This document shows, piece by piece, positions 39,261-48,796 of a DNA stretch of 64,000 bases. The stretch is from Allobrachymonas denitrificans DSM 15123 (lineage in GTDB: Bacteria; Pseudomonadota; Gammaproteobacteria; Burkholderiales; Burkholderiaceae_C), in contig NZ_FOCW01000005.1 of assembly GCF_900110225.1 (NCBI RefSeq), positions 53,040-117,039 of the forward strand, written 5' to 3'. The notes under the pieces were generated by a model, which ran no database searches, had not been told where the DNA came from, and worked only from the letters and a program-made list of their open reading frames with translations. A program made the position numbers and the translations under genes. Every line of letters starts with the position of its first letter. Positions within the stretch are counted from its first letter, which is position 1.

Positions 39261-39353
39261 TGGCGGAAACGGAGGGATTCGAACCCTCGATGGGGCTCTA
39301 CACCCCATACTCCCTTAGCAGGGGAGCACCTTCGGCCTCTCGGTCACGTTTCC
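39261..39353 (-). tRNA. tRNA-Ser (GCU)
   Basis: A 93-nt class II tRNA with encoded CCA. Acceptor GGAAACG pairs with CGTTTCC. The anticodon loop CTGCTAA gives anticodon GCU (AGC/AGU codons). A long variable arm (TATGGGGTGTAGAGCCCCAT) is typical for serine. T-arm GGGTTCGAATCCC. It lies downstream of lysC. Confidence 0.97.
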
Positions 39354-39389
39354 TAAGAAGGCTGAATTATAGCCCAAAACCGGCCAGGT

Positions 39390-40661
39390 TTACGCCTGCG
39401 GCGCCTGATCCAGTTCAAATGCGCGGTGCAGCGTACGCACGGCCAGTTCCATGTACTTTTCGTCGATCACGACGGAAGTCTTGATCTCGGAAGTGGAGAT
39501 CATCTGGATGTTGATGCCTTCATCGGCCAGCGCCTTGAACATCTTGCTGGCAACGCCGACGTGGCTGCGCATGCCGATGCCGACGATGCTCACCTTGGCA
39601 ATGCGCGGATCGCCCACCACTTCGGCAGCGCCCACTTCGGGCTGCACCTTGGTGCGCAGCAGTTCCAGCGCGCGCTCGAAGTCACCGTGATTCACGGTGA
39701 AGCTGAAGTCGGTCTTGCCATCCTTGCTGATGTTCTGGATGATCACGTCCACTTCGATGTTGGCTTCGGCAACGGCGCCCAGGATGCTGTAGGCAATGCC
39801 CGGCTTGTCCGGCACACCCAGCACGGAGATCTTGGCTTCGTCGCGGTTGAAGGCGATGCCGGAGACGATGGCTTTTTCCATATTCTTGTCTTCCTCAAAA
39901 GTAATCAGGGTACCGGATTTGGCTTCCACGTTGATGTCGATGTCCCAGGGGGTGAAGCTGCTCAGCACGCGCATCGGCACCTTGTACTTGCCGGCAAACT
40001 CGACGGAACGGATCTGCAGCACCTTGGAGCCCAGCGATGCCATTTCCAGCATCTCCTCGAAGCTCACGCTGCCCAGGCGACGCGCCTCGGGCACGATGCG
40101 GGGATCGGTGGTGTACACGCCATCCACATCGGTGAAGATCAGGCACTCATCGGCACCCAGAGCAGCCGCCACAGCCACGGCGGAGGTATCGCTGCCGCCA
40201 CGGCCCAGCGTGGTGACGTTGTTGTGCTCGTCGATGCCCTGGAAACCGGTGATGATCACCACCTTGCCGGCGTTCAGCTCGGCCTTCACGCGCTGGTCAT
40301 CGATGGAATCGATGCGCGCCTTGGTGTAGGAGTCGTTGGTCTTGACCGGAACCTGCCAGCCGGTGAAGCTGATGGCGGGCTGGCCTTCGGACTGCAGTGC
40401 CAGCGACAGCAGGCCCACAGAAACCTGCTCGCCAGTGGAGGCGATCATGTCCAGTTCGCGCAGGACTTCCTTGGTGGACTTCTCGGGCGACAGCTCACGG
40501 GCCAGACCCAGCAGGCGATTGGTTTCGCCGCTCATGGCGGAAGGAACCACCACCACCTGGTGGCCGGCACGCGCCCATTTGGCGACGCGCTTGGCGACGT
40601 TGCGGATACGATCGGTCGAGCCCATGGAGGTGCCGCCGTACTTGTGAACAATCAGTGCCAT
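39390..40661 (-). CDS. lysC: Aspartate kinase LysC
   Basis: A 423-residue aspartokinase, first step of Lys/Thr/Met synthesis. It starts '[15 protein letters not shown]' (kinase signature), has '[28 protein letters not shown]' near 160-185, and two C-terminal ACT domains from about 265 ('[23 protein letters not shown]' and '[23 protein letters not shown]') that bind feedback inhibitors. Standard length for the monofunctional beta-proteobacterial enzyme. The ribosome site is weak. Confidence 0.97.
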   Translation of the reverse strand: MALIVHKYGGTSMGSTDRIRNVAKRVAKWARAGHQVVVVPSAMSGETNRLLGLARELSPEKSTKEVLRELDMIASTGEQVSVGLLSLALQSEGQPAISFTGWQVPVKTNDSYTKARIDSIDDQRVKAELNAGKVVIITGFQGIDEHNNVTTLGRGGSDTSAVAVAAALGADECLIFTDVDGVYTTDPRIVPEARRLGSVSFEEMLEMASLGSKVLQIRSVEFAGKYKVPMRVLSSFTPWDIDINVEAKSGTLITFEEDKNMEKAIVSGIAFNRDEAKISVLGVPDKPGIAYSILGAVAEANIEVDVIIQNISKDGKTDFSFTVNHGDFERALELLRTKVQPEVGAAEVVGDPRIAKVSIVGIGMRSHVGVASKMFKALADEGINIQMISTSEIKTSVVIDEKYMELAVRTLHRAFELDQAPQA

Positions 40662-40732
40662 AGTGTTATCAGCAATTCATTGGTGCACAGGCCTGCGCCT
40701 GCGCGTAAAAAAACCGTGCCAGCCCTTTCGCC

Positions 40733-41884
40733 TCACGACGAGGGCGGACAACCCTTTATTGTACCAAGGTGTTGCGGCACCCAAGTGAGACGCGCATCCC
40801 TCCGTTGTACATAGCCCGCACCGACACGGATGTGGATCTGGTGCCCGCGCGTGGTGCACGCAGCCAGCACTTCGAGCAGAGCCCGCATCTGCGCCTCGCT
40901 GCCGACCGCGCCATGGCGCTGCTTGAGCCACCAACGCAGTACATTGGTCTGCCGTTCGCGGCTCAGCGTTTGAAGGGGCTTGATGGCAGGCGGCTCACCC
41001 ACGGCAGCCAGATCGTGCTGCGCCAGCTCGCCCAGCAGCAAGTCAGCTTCAGCCGCCAGCCTGGCGCTGCGCGCAAAACTGGTGCGGAATGCCGGCATGG
41101 CCTGCTCCAGCGCCGGAAACACGGCATGGCGAAAGCGGTTGCGGGTAAAGCGCAGATCGGTGTTGCTGGGGTCTTCCTGCCAGGGAATCTGCAACTCGCG
41201 CAGCCAGTCACGCAATGCCTGTCCAGGCACCTCCAGCAAGGGCCGCGCAAACCGTGATCCCTGCCGTGTGAAGGCAGTGCTCATGCCAGCCAGCCCTGCC
41301 ACGCCTGCACCCCGGCTCAGCGCCAGCAGCACGCTTTCGGCCTGGTCATCGGCATGATGACCCAGCAGCACCACGCCAGCGCCCTCTTCCTGCGCCATGC
41401 GTGCCAAGGCGGTGTAGCGCTCTTCGCGGGCACGGGCTTCCAGGCTGTCGCCGGCTGCCAGCGCGATGGTCACCCGCGCACTGCGCCATGCAAGGTCAGG
41501 GGGTGCTGCAAGAGTCCGGAGTGCTTCGTTCTCTGCCTTCCCCGATTGGGTAGCCAGCGCATCCCGCAAACACCTGCAGAACTCCTCTCCAGCAGCTTCA
41601 AACCGGTCCGCAGCCTCCTGCAAGCCATGATGCACATGCAGTGCCACCACGCGCCGCGGCAAAGCGGCCGCATCCCGCTGCCGTGCCTGCACCGCCATGC
41701 GCCACACCGCCAGCAGCAAGGCCGTCGAATCCGCCCCGCTGCTGAATGCCACGGCCAGCACCTCGGGCTGCTGTGGCAATGCCTGCCACCAGCGGCGCAC
41801 CGCGTCATCCACCACGGACGGCGGCGCCTGCAGCCAATGCAGCTCACCGGCAGAAGAAGACAACCTGGCGCGAGAAGACGTCAT
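40733..41884 (-). CDS. tilS: tRNA(Ile)-lysidine synthase TilS
   Basis: A 383-residue enzyme that converts C34 of tRNA-Ile(CAU) to lysidine. The PP-loop is 'VAFSSGADSTALLLA' (here SSGADS in place of the common SGGxDS). 'LHVHHGLQ', 'REERYTALARMA' and 'LLGHHADDQAESVLLALSRGAG' are diagnostic. 'EDPSNTDLRFTRNRFRH' completes the family pattern. ATG at 41884 is chosen; residues further upstream are not coding-like. It follows accA by 29 bases. Confidence 0.95.
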   Translation of the reverse strand: MTSSRARLSSSAGELHWLQAPPSVVDDAVRRWWQALPQQPEVLAVAFSSGADSTALLLAVWRMAVQARQRDAAALPRRVVALHVHHGLQEAADRFEAAGEEFCRCLRDALATQSGKAENEALRTLAAPPDLAWRSARVTIALAAGDSLEARAREERYTALARMAQEEGAGVVLLGHHADDQAESVLLALSRGAGVAGLAGMSTAFTRQGSRFARPLLEVPGQALRDWLRELQIPWQEDPSNTDLRFTRNRFRHAVFPALEQAMPAFRTSFARSARLAAEADLLLGELAQHDLAAVGEPPAIKPLQTLSRERQTNVLRWWLKQRHGAVGSEAQMRALLEVLAACTTRGHQIHIRVGAGYVQRRDARLTWVPQHLGTIKGCPPSS

Positions 41885-41913
41885 GACCCCACCCCGCGCC
41901 GCAAGCCGGCCCC

Positions 41914-42891
41914 TTATTCCTTGTCGGCGCGCGTATCGTTGAAGCGGCCGTAGCTCTGCAGGCGCTCGTAACGGCGGTCCAGCAGTTCCTTCGGCTTGAG
42001 ATCGCTCACGCCACGCAGTGCATCGCCCAGCGCGCGCTTGAGCAGCGAGGCCATCTGCTTGTAGTTGGTGTGCGCGCCACCCACCGGCTCGCTCACGATC
42101 TTGTCCACCAGACCCAGCGCCTTCAGGCGGTGCGCGGTAATGCCCAGCGCCTCGGCAGCATCCTGTGCACGGTCCGCCGTCTTCCACAGGATGGAAGCGC
42201 AGCCTTCCGGGCTGATCACGGAGTACACCGCATATTGCAGCATCAGCACCTGATCCGCCACGCTGATCGCCAGCGCGCCGCCGGAGCCACCTTCACCGAT
42301 GATGGTGGTGATGATCGGCACTTCCAGCTGCGCCATCTCGAAGATGTTGCGGCCGATGGCCTCGCTCTGGCCGCGCTCCTCGGCATCGATGCCGGGATAG
42401 GCGCCGGGCGTGTCCACGAAGGTGAACACCGGCAGGCCGAATTTCTCGGCCGTCTTCATCAGGCGCAGCGCCTTGCGATAGCCCTCGGGCTTGCTCATGC
42501 CGAAGTTGCGCAGGCCGCGCTCCTTGGTGTCGCGGCCCTTCTGCTGGCCCAGCACCATGCAGGGCGTACCGTTGAAGCGCGCCAGCCCCCCCACGATGGA
42601 CTGGTCATCGGCAAAGTGGCGGTCGCCATGCATTTCCACGAAGTCGGTGAAGATTTCGCGGATGTAGTCCAGCGTGTAGGGACGGTCGGCATGGCGCGCG
42701 ATCTTGGTGATCTGCCAGGGCGTCAGGTCGCTGTAGATGTCCTTGGTCAGCTGCTGACTCTTCTTGCTCAGCTGTTCGATTTCTGCCGAAATGTCGACAG
42801 CCGATTCGCTCTGCACATAGCGCAGTTCCTCGATCTTGTTTTCGAGTTCGGCGATGGGCTGTTCAAAATCTAGAAAGGTCCGTTTGGCCAC
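41914..42891 (-). CDS. accA: Acetyl-CoA carboxylase carboxyltransferase alpha subunit
   Basis: A 325-residue subunit that with AccD transfers CO2 from biotin to acetyl-CoA in fatty acid synthesis. The N-terminus '[23 protein letters not shown]' is standard. A GTG at 42891 is the start, with GAGGAG 7 bases upstream; the farther ATG at 42921 has no support. '[16 protein letters not shown]', '[18 protein letters not shown]' and '[11 protein letters not shown]' are the family hallmarks. Confidence 0.97.
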   Translation of the reverse strand: MAKRTFLDFEQPIAELENKIEELRYVQSESAVDISAEIEQLSKKSQQLTKDIYSDLTPWQITKIARHADRPYTLDYIREIFTDFVEMHGDRHFADDQSIVGGLARFNGTPCMVLGQQKGRDTKERGLRNFGMSKPEGYRKALRLMKTAEKFGLPVFTFVDTPGAYPGIDAEERGQSEAIGRNIFEMAQLEVPIITTIIGEGGSGGALAISVADQVLMLQYAVYSVISPEGCASILWKTADRAQDAAEALGITAHRLKALGLVDKIVSEPVGGAHTNYKQMASLLKRALGDALRGVSDLKPKELLDRRYERLQSYGRFNDTRADKE

Positions 42892-43019
42892 GGAAAGACT
42901 CCTCGATGATGCCGGCAACAAGCCGGCTGGGCCAGAGAATCTGGTTCGGGTACTTGGGTGCTATTGTAAATTTAGCCAGTGCCTGCATGTGACATGCACT
43001 GCATTTCGCTTTACGCAGG

Positions 43020-43721
43020 TCAATACGCCACCGGCAAGGGACTGAGCGAACGCCACAGATACCAGGTGGCGACGCTGCAATACGGCTGCCAGGCCTGCGC
43101 CACTTCGCGCATGTCGCTGCGACTCACCGGCTCGCCGGAAAAATAATTGTGGCTGATGCCCTTGATCAGCCCCGCATCGTCCAGCGGCAGCACGTTCGGC
43201 CGCAGCAGGTGGAAGATCAGGAACATCTCCGCCGTCCAGCGGCCGATGCCGCGGATCGCCACCAGCTGCGCGATGATGGCTTCGTCGTCCATAGCGGTCC
43301 AGTCGGCTTCATTCAGCTTCTTCTCGCTGAAGTGCAGCGCCAGATCAACCAGGTATTCCACCTTGCGCGCGCTCAGGCCGGCTGCGCGCATGTCGCCAAT
43401 GCGCAGGCGCAGCACCTGTTCGGCATCCAGTTCGGGAGCCAGCGCGGCAAAGCGATCCCACACGGATTGCGCCGCCTTCACCGAAATCTGCTGCCCCACG
43501 ATGCTGCGCGCCAGCGTGGTGAAGGCATCGCCGCGTGATTCCAGGCAGGCACTGCCGTGCTGCGGAATCAGGCGCTTCATCACGCGGTCTCGCTTGGCCA
43601 GGGTCTTGCAGGCCTCGGCCCAGTACGCGGGCGTGATCAGGGTGCTGCCATCCGCAGCCACCGCCACTGACGCCGGAGCCTCCGCAGGCTCGGAAGCCGT
43701 CTGTCTTGCTCGTGCCTGCAT
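43020..43721 (-). CDS. AlkA-type DNA-3-methyladenine glycosylase
   Basis: A 233-residue HhH-GPD DNA glycosylase that removes alkylated bases. 'TLARSIVGQQISVKAAQSVW' is the start of the domain, the hairpin is 'LVAIRGIGRWTAEMFLIFHL', and the catalytic Asp is in 'NVLPLDDAGLIKGI'. It starts next to the cysS stop (TAAATG), so it is cotranscribed. It lacks the N-terminal AlkA_N domain of E. coli AlkA, resembling the short Mag-type. Confidence 0.92.
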   Translation of the reverse strand: MQARARQTASEPAEAPASVAVAADGSTLITPAYWAEACKTLAKRDRVMKRLIPQHGSACLESRGDAFTTLARSIVGQQISVKAAQSVWDRFAALAPELDAEQVLRLRIGDMRAAGLSARKVEYLVDLALHFSEKKLNEADWTAMDDEAIIAQLVAIRGIGRWTAEMFLIFHLLRPNVLPLDDAGLIKGISHNYFSGEPVSRSDMREVAQAWQPYCSVATWYLWRSLSPLPVAY

Positions 43722-45101
43722 TTACTGCGCCATTTCCCAGGTCGTACCGGTGGGCGAATCCTTCAGCACCACGCCCTGCTCCAGCAGGGCCTTGCGGATG
43801 CGGTCGGCCTCGGCCCAGTCCTTGGCGGCCTTGGCTGCGGCGCGGGCGTCGATCTGCGCCTGGATGGCATCGGCATCCAGTGCGGAACCAGCCTGCAGAA
43901 AGCCTTGCGGATCGTCCTGCAGCAGGCCGATGCAGCCCCCCAGGACACGCAGCAGGCCGGCACGTTCCGGCGATTGCGTGCGGTTGACTTCGCTCGCCAG
44001 CTCGAACAGCACGGCCACTGCTTCGGGGGTGCCGAAATCCTCGTCCATTGCCGCCTTGAAGCGTGCGGCAAAGGGATCGTTCCAGTCAATTTGCGCGGGC
44101 ACTTCCGCCTTGACCAGGCTCAGCGCGGTATACAGGCGCTTGAGCGCGGCACGCGCATCATCCAGATGCGCATTGCTGTAGTTGAGCGGGCTGCGGTAAT
44201 GGGCGCGCAGGATGAAGAAACGCACCGTCTCGGCATCGTAGTCCTTCAACACCTCGCGGATGGTGAAGAAGTTGCCCAGGCTCTTGGACATCTTCTCGTT
44301 GTCCACGCGCACAAAGCCGTTGTGCATCCAGAAACGTACCGGCGCCTTGCCGGTCGCGCCTTCGCTCTGCGCAATCTCGTTCTCGTGGTGAGGAAACTGC
44401 AGGTCGGCCCCACCTCCATGGATGTCGAATTGCTCGCCCAGCAGCGCACAGCCCATGGCCGAGCACTCGATATGCCAGCCGGGGCGGCCGATGCCATAGG
44501 GGCTGTCCCACTTGGCATCCTCAGGCTCGCTCTCCTTGGCGGATTTCCACAGCACGAAATCGAGCGGATCCTGCTTGCCGTCCTGCACTGCCACACGCTC
44601 GCCGGCGCGCAGTTCGTCCACCGACTTGCCGGACAGGCGGCCATAGTTGGCAAACTTGCGCACGGCATAGTTCACATCGCCGTTGTCAGCCTGGTAGGCC
44701 AGACCTTTGCCCTGCAGCGTCTCGATCAGCTGCACCATCTGCGGCACATATTCGGTGGCGCGCGGCTCGTGCGTGGGGCGCTCGATGCCGAGCGCGTCGG
44801 CATCCTCATGCAGCGCATCAATCATGCGGTCAGTCAGGCCGCGGATGGTCTCGCCATTCTCCAGTGCGCGCTTGATGATCTTGTCGTCGATATCGGTGAT
44901 GTTGCGCACATAGGTGACGCGGTAGCCGCTCACCTTGAGCCAGCGCTGCACCACATCGAAGGCCACCATGGCGCGGGCATGGCCCAGGTGGCACAGGTCG
45001 TACACCGTCATGCCGCACACATACATGCGCACATGACCGGGTTCCAGGGGAGCAAAAGGCTGTACCTCACGCTTGAGCGTGTTGTAGATTTGCAGGGACA
45101 T
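43722..45101 (-). CDS. cysS: Cysteinyl-tRNA synthetase
   Basis: A 459-residue class I aminoacyl-tRNA synthetase. '[18 protein letters not shown]' has the HIGH-type motif (HLGH) and 'KMSKSLGNF' the KMSKS loop. Zn ligands are consistent with C29-type '[10 protein letters not shown]' and 'HIECSAMG', '[10 protein letters not shown]'. Normal length. Divergent from the TPR gene. Confidence 0.98.
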   Translation of the reverse strand: MSLQIYNTLKREVQPFAPLEPGHVRMYVCGMTVYDLCHLGHARAMVAFDVVQRWLKVSGYRVTYVRNITDIDDKIIKRALENGETIRGLTDRMIDALHEDADALGIERPTHEPRATEYVPQMVQLIETLQGKGLAYQADNGDVNYAVRKFANYGRLSGKSVDELRAGERVAVQDGKQDPLDFVLWKSAKESEPEDAKWDSPYGIGRPGWHIECSAMGCALLGEQFDIHGGGADLQFPHHENEIAQSEGATGKAPVRFWMHNGFVRVDNEKMSKSLGNFFTIREVLKDYDAETVRFFILRAHYRSPLNYSNAHLDDARAALKRLYTALSLVKAEVPAQIDWNDPFAARFKAAMDEDFGTPEAVAVLFELASEVNRTQSPERAGLLRVLGGCIGLLQDDPQGFLQAGSALDADAIQAQIDARAAAKAAKDWAEADRIRKALLEQGVVLKDSPTGTTWEMAQ

Positions 45102-45345
45102 TGTTTCAATTGGTTCGTGGAAGCAGGGTCACCGTGATCATGCAGCACAGCACGCCAAGCCGCAACTGCCATGCGGCATACAGACGTGACCCGGAACGCG
45201 GCAGGCGGACTGCCGCACAGACATCATGGTACCGTATCCGCGTGGCGGCTTGCCCCTGATCAGGTGCAGCCGGCAACGAACCTGCAATAATCCGCACATT
45301 CCGACCTTCGCAAGTCGCGGCGCCAGCCGCCGCCCGTACCGCCCG

Positions 45346-45906
45346 ATGCCCATGCGCCTGCTGTCCCTGCTCCGCCCTGTTTCCTTCCGCTCCAGCGGCT
45401 CCCGTACCCCATGGCTGGCCGCCGCGCTGCTGGGCGCCCTGCTGAGTGCGCCGGCTTTCGCCCAGGATGGCCTGGTGGGCGCCGACTACAGGAAAGTGCA
45501 GCAGATGATGGGCAGCGGCAATCTGGCCGGTGCCTCGCAGGCCGCCGACAACTACCTGGCCGGCAACCCGCGCGATCCGCAGATGCGTCTGCTCAAGAGC
45601 CGCATCCTCACCGCCCAGGGCCAGAAGGACCAGGCCCGCACCGTGCTGATCGGACTGACGCAGGAGTATCCCGAGATCCCCGAGCCCTTCAACAACCTCG
45701 CTGTGCTGTACGCAGAAAGTGGCGAGCTGGGCCTGGCACGCGAGGCACTCGAAGCGGCCCTGCGCAGCAACCCCAATTACGCGACCGCGCTCGAGAATCT
45801 TGGCGACGTCTACCGCCGCATGGCGCATGACAGCTACAGCCGTGCACTGGCCCTGCAACCGGGCAATGCCGCCCTGCGCGCCAAGCTCAAGTCGGCCGAT
45901 TCCTGA
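45346..45906 (+). CDS. Secreted TPR-repeat protein
   Basis: A 186-residue protein with a signal peptide (WLAAALLGALLSAPAFA, cleavage near residue 40) and two or three TPR units ('GDYxx'-like 'GNLAGASQAADNYLAGNPRDPQMRLLKSRILTAQGQ', 'PEPFNNLAVLYAESGELGLAREALEAALRSNPNYATALENLGDVYRR'). Likely periplasmic adaptor. ATG at 45346 gives a sensible signal peptide; 45352 is also possible. The order cysS <- / TPR -> ppiA -> ppiB -> lpxH is a familiar betaproteobacterial block. Confidence 0.85.
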   Translation: MPMRLLSLLRPVSFRSSGSRTPWLAAALLGALLSAPAFAQDGLVGADYRKVQQMMGSGNLAGASQAADNYLAGNPRDPQMRLLKSRILTAQGQKDQARTVLIGLTQEYPEIPEPFNNLAVLYAESGELGLAREALEAALRSNPNYATALENLGDVYRRMAHDSYSRALALQPGNAALRAKLKSADS

Positions 45907-46022
45907 ACCCGGCACCCGCTGCGCTGATGGCAGCACTTACCCTTGTACACACCCCTCGGGGAACTGCAACGGATAATCCGCGTCAACTGCTTGTCCCTTG
46001 CCCCTGAAGAAGAGGATTTTCC

Positions 46023-46727
46023 ATGCCCCATACCCGTCGCCAACTGCTTGCCCGTAGCGCACTGATGAGCACGCTGATCGGCGCAAGCCTGACCCTCTCA
46101 GCCGGTGCTGCGCTGGCTGCGCCCAAGGCCAGCGCCCCGCAGGTGCGCTTCAGCACCAGCCAGGGCGATTTCGTGATCGAGGTCTATCCGGACAAGGCTC
46201 CCAAGACCGTGGCCAACTTCCTGCAGTACGTGCGCAGCAAGCACTACGACGGCACCGTATTCCACCGCGTGATCGACAACTTCATGATCCAGGGTGGCGG
46301 CTACGATACCCGCTATGTGGAGAAGGCCACGCGCACGCCGGTGCCGCATGAAGGACGTCAGGCGGCCAAGGCCGGCCTGCGCAACACGGTCGGCACGGTC
46401 GCCATGGCACGCACCAACGACCCCAACTCGGCCGCAGCCCAGTTCTTCATCAACGTGAAAGACAACAGCTTCCTCGATCCGGTACAAATTCCCGATGGGG
46501 ATCCGGTGGCGCGTTTTGACTATCAGGGTCGCACCTACACCAATGTACCGCGTGCCAGCCTGCTGCGCTCCAGCCAGCTCTATGGCTATACCGTCTTCGG
46601 CAAGGTCGTGAGCGGCATGGATGTGGTCAACCGCATCCGCAAGGTGCCCACCGGCGGCAATGCCCAGTTCCCGAGTGATGTTCCGAAGCAGGCCGTGGTG
46701 ATCAATTCGGCCACACAGATAAAATAA
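46023..46727 (+). CDS. ppiA: Periplasmic cyclophilin (PpiA-type)
   Basis: A 234-residue peptidyl-prolyl isomerase with a cleavable signal (ASLTLSAGAALA). The cyclophilin core is clear: 'YPDKAPKTVANFLQYV', '[20 protein letters not shown]', 'GTVAMARTNDPNSAAAQFFIN' and 'YTVFGKVVSGMDVVNRI'. Ribosome site AAGAGGA. It assists folding of exported proteins. A palindromic terminator separates it from ppiB. Confidence 0.95.
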   Translation: MPHTRRQLLARSALMSTLIGASLTLSAGAALAAPKASAPQVRFSTSQGDFVIEVYPDKAPKTVANFLQYVRSKHYDGTVFHRVIDNFMIQGGGYDTRYVEKATRTPVPHEGRQAAKAGLRNTVGTVAMARTNDPNSAAAQFFINVKDNSFLDPVQIPDGDPVARFDYQGRTYTNVPRASLLRSSQLYGYTVFGKVVSGMDVVNRIRKVPTGGNAQFPSDVPKQAVVINSATQIK

Positions 46728-46736
46728 GCCATCCCC

Positions 46737-46760
46737 GCGGGCCGGCCGGCCCGCTTTCTT
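46737..46760 (+). terminator. Hairpin terminator between ppiA and ppiB
   Basis: GCGGGCCGG followed directly by CCGGCCCGC forms an 18-bp perfect palindrome, followed by TTTCTT. It starts ten bases after the ppiA stop. Confidence 0.6.
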
Positions 46761-46784
46761 CATACCGACAACTCCCATAAAGAC

Positions 46785-47285
46785 ATGAGCACTGTAGAAC
46801 TGCACATCGCCAACCATGGCACCATCACCATCGAACTGGACGCTGAAAAAGCGCCCATCACCGTGGCCAACTTCCTGGAATATGTCCGCGCCGGCCACTA
46901 TGAAGGCACCGTGTTCCACCGCGTGATCCCCGGCTTCATGGTGCAGGGCGGCGGCTTCGCCCCCGGCATGCAGCAAAAGCCCACCGCCAAGGAAATCCAG
47001 AACGAAGCCAACAACGGGCTGAAGAACGACAAGTACACCATCGCCATGGCCCGTACCTCCGCTCCGCACTCTGCCAGCGCCCAGTTCTTCATCAACGTGG
47101 CCAACAACGACTTCCTGAACCACACCGCTCCCACGCCGCAGGGCTGGGGCTACGCCGTGTTCGGCAAGGTCACTGGCGGCACCGACGTGGTCGACAAGAT
47201 CGCCAAGGTCGCTACCGGCCGTCGTGGCTTCCACGATGACGTGCCGAAGGACGACGTCGTGATCGAGAAAGCCGTGGCGCTGTAA
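46785..47285 (+). CDS. ppiB: Cytoplasmic cyclophilin (PpiB)
   Basis: A 166-residue peptidyl-prolyl isomerase without signal peptide. It carries '[14 protein letters not shown]', '[19 protein letters not shown]', '[29 protein letters not shown]' and '[19 protein letters not shown]', matching cytosolic PpiB. Followed by a terminator. Confidence 0.96.
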   Translation: MSTVELHIANHGTITIELDAEKAPITVANFLEYVRAGHYEGTVFHRVIPGFMVQGGGFAPGMQQKPTAKEIQNEANNGLKNDKYTIAMARTSAPHSASAQFFINVANNDFLNHTAPTPQGWGYAVFGKVTGGTDVVDKIAKVATGRRGFHDDVPKDDVVIEKAVAL

Positions 47286-47310
47286 GCGTCGCGCCAACGC
47301 TTTTTTCCGG

Positions 47311-47346
47311 AGCCACGCAGGGCATCATTGCTTGCGTGGCTTTTTC
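47311..47346 (+). terminator. Intrinsic terminator after ppiB
   Basis: Arms AGCCACGCA and TGCGTGGCT around a 13-base loop, followed by TTTTTC. The lpxH start lies about 20 bases downstream. Confidence 0.8.
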
Positions 47347-47366
47347 TTGCTTCGAATGCTGCCCTG

Positions 47367-48212
47367 ATGTCCGACCTGCCCCCACCCACTGCCCCCGAAG
47401 CAGCCGTGTCCCATGTGCTCGCCCCTACCGCCTGGCGCTGCGCCGATTTTGTCTCGGACCTGCACCTGCAGCAGGACGACGCCACCTGGCGCGCGTTTGC
47501 CCGCTACCTGGAGCAGACACCCGCCGATGCCGTGTTCCTGCTCGGAGACATCTTCGAAGTGTGGGTCGGCGATGACATCACGGGGGCTGCCGGTCACGAT
47601 TTCGAGCGCGACGTGGCGCGCACTCTTCGCGCAGCCAGTGAGCGCCGGGCCCTCTACTTCATGCACGGCAACCGCGACTTTCTCGTCGGTGCGGCATTCT
47701 GCGCCGAAGCCGGCATGACCCTGCTGCACGACCCCTGCGTGCTGGAATGGCCGCTGGCGGCAGGCAGCTCGGAACGCATCCTGCTCAGCCATGGGGATGC
47801 GCTGTGCATCGACGACGTGCAGTACATGAAGTTCCGCGCCCAGGTGCGGCAACCCGCCTGGCAGCAGGCCTTGCTGCAGCAGCCGCTGGAGCAGCGCCTT
47901 GCGCTGGCGCGCCAGCTGCGCGCACAAAGCGAATCACGCAAGAACGAGCTGGGGGTGGAAGGCTATGCCGATGTGGACGCCCCCCTCGCCTGCCGCTGGC
48001 TGCAGGAGCGTGGCTGCCACACGCTGGTGCACGGCCACACGCACAAGCCGGCCGAGCATGTGCTGGACGGTACGCAAACCCCTGCCCTGCGCCGTCTGGT
48101 ACTGAGCGACTGGGAAGCCGCGCGCCTGCCCGCGCGGGGCGATGTGCTGCGCTGGTGTCCGGAATCGGCACAGCCCTGGGAACGGCTGCAGATGGCAGCG
48201 CCCAACGCCTGA
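47367..48212 (+). CDS. lpxH: UDP-2,3-diacylglucosamine hydrolase LpxH
   Basis: A 281-residue Mn-dependent calcineurin-like phosphoesterase of lipid A synthesis. Motifs: 'FVSDLHLQQ', 'FLLGDIFEVWVGDD', 'FMHGNRDFLVG', 'LLSHGDALCIDD' and 'HTLVHGHTHKPAEH'. The first ~28 residues are an unusual Pro/Ala-rich extension before the SDLHL strand. Start ATG 47367. Followed by a bidirectional terminator. Confidence 0.95.
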   Translation: MSDLPPPTAPEAAVSHVLAPTAWRCADFVSDLHLQQDDATWRAFARYLEQTPADAVFLLGDIFEVWVGDDITGAAGHDFERDVARTLRAASERRALYFMHGNRDFLVGAAFCAEAGMTLLHDPCVLEWPLAAGSSERILLSHGDALCIDDVQYMKFRAQVRQPAWQQALLQQPLEQRLALARQLRAQSESRKNELGVEGYADVDAPLACRWLQERGCHTLVHGHTHKPAEHVLDGTQTPALRRLVLSDWEAARLPARGDVLRWCPESAQPWERLQMAAPNA

Positions 48213-48229
48213 GCAGTTCCCAGACGCAA

Positions 48230-48253
48230 GAAAGCCACCCGAGGGTGGCTTTC
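48230..48253. terminator. Bidirectional terminator between lpxH and the Ala-rich lipoprotein gene
   Basis: GAAAGCCACCC and GGGTGGCTTTC pair around a two-base loop between two convergent genes. T-runs are short on both sides. Confidence 0.65.
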
Positions 48254-48293
48254 CTGTTGCTGGCCATGGCACAAGGCCATGGCAGATATCCAA

Positions 48294-48596
48294 TTACTTG
48301 GAAGCAGCGTCCACAGCAGCGGAAGCAGCGTCAGCAGCGGCGGTAGCAGCAGCGGAAGCAGCGTCACCAGCAGCAGCAGCGGCTTCGGAAGCAGCGCCAG
48401 CAGCAGCGGAAGCAGCGTTGTCAACGGTGGTAGCAGCAGCGGAAGCAGCGTCAGCAGCAGCGGAGGAAGCGTCAGCAGCAGCGGAAGCAGCCACGTCAGC
48501 AGCGGAAGCGGCTTGCACAGCAGCTTCTTCTTTCTTGCCGCAAGCGACCAGAGCAGCAGCAGCGATCACGGAAGCGATGACGAGAGACTTGTTCAT
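48294..48596 (-). CDS. Alanine-rich low-complexity lipoprotein
   Basis: A 100-residue protein with a lipoprotein signal 'MNKSLVIASVIAAAALVACGKKEE' style start (lipobox LVAC, Cys at 19). The mature part is almost only Ala, Ser, Asp and Val in repeats such as AASAAADAAS, giving a long Ala-rich helix. An in-frame upstream start is less likely. Coding on the other strand would give a Ser/Gly-rich frame and is regarded as a shadow. Function unknown; probably envelope-associated. Confidence 0.85.
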   Translation of the reverse strand: MNKSLVIASVIAAAALVACGKKEEAAVQAASAADVAASAAADASSAAADAASAAATTVDNAASAAAGAASEAAAAAGDAASAAATAAADAASAAVDAASK

Positions 48597-48796
48597 TGGA
48601 TATCCTTGTATGTCAGGTGAATAAAAACAATTTCCGGAAATTGTTCTTACCGTTTCGGCAAAAACTGAGGCAGAACACCCGAGCTCTGCCTCCGTCGCCA
48701 ATTATAGGGAAATTACCGAGATTCCTGACGCTAGCTGACGAGTTTCCTGACAAAAACGTCAACTTCGTTGTATGAAGGTGACAGCAAAGCGTCAGC

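Noticed and set aside
38951-39484. 177-codon frame through the tRNA-Ser region
   Set aside because: Reads across a tRNA and a terminator and into lysC; peptide TEGFEPS... is a common spurious call over tRNA-Ser genes.
48279-48620. Ser/Gly-rich plus-strand frame
   Set aside because: Complement of the Ala-rich lipoprotein repeats; no ribosome site or signal peptide, and the minus-strand frame has a proper lipobox.
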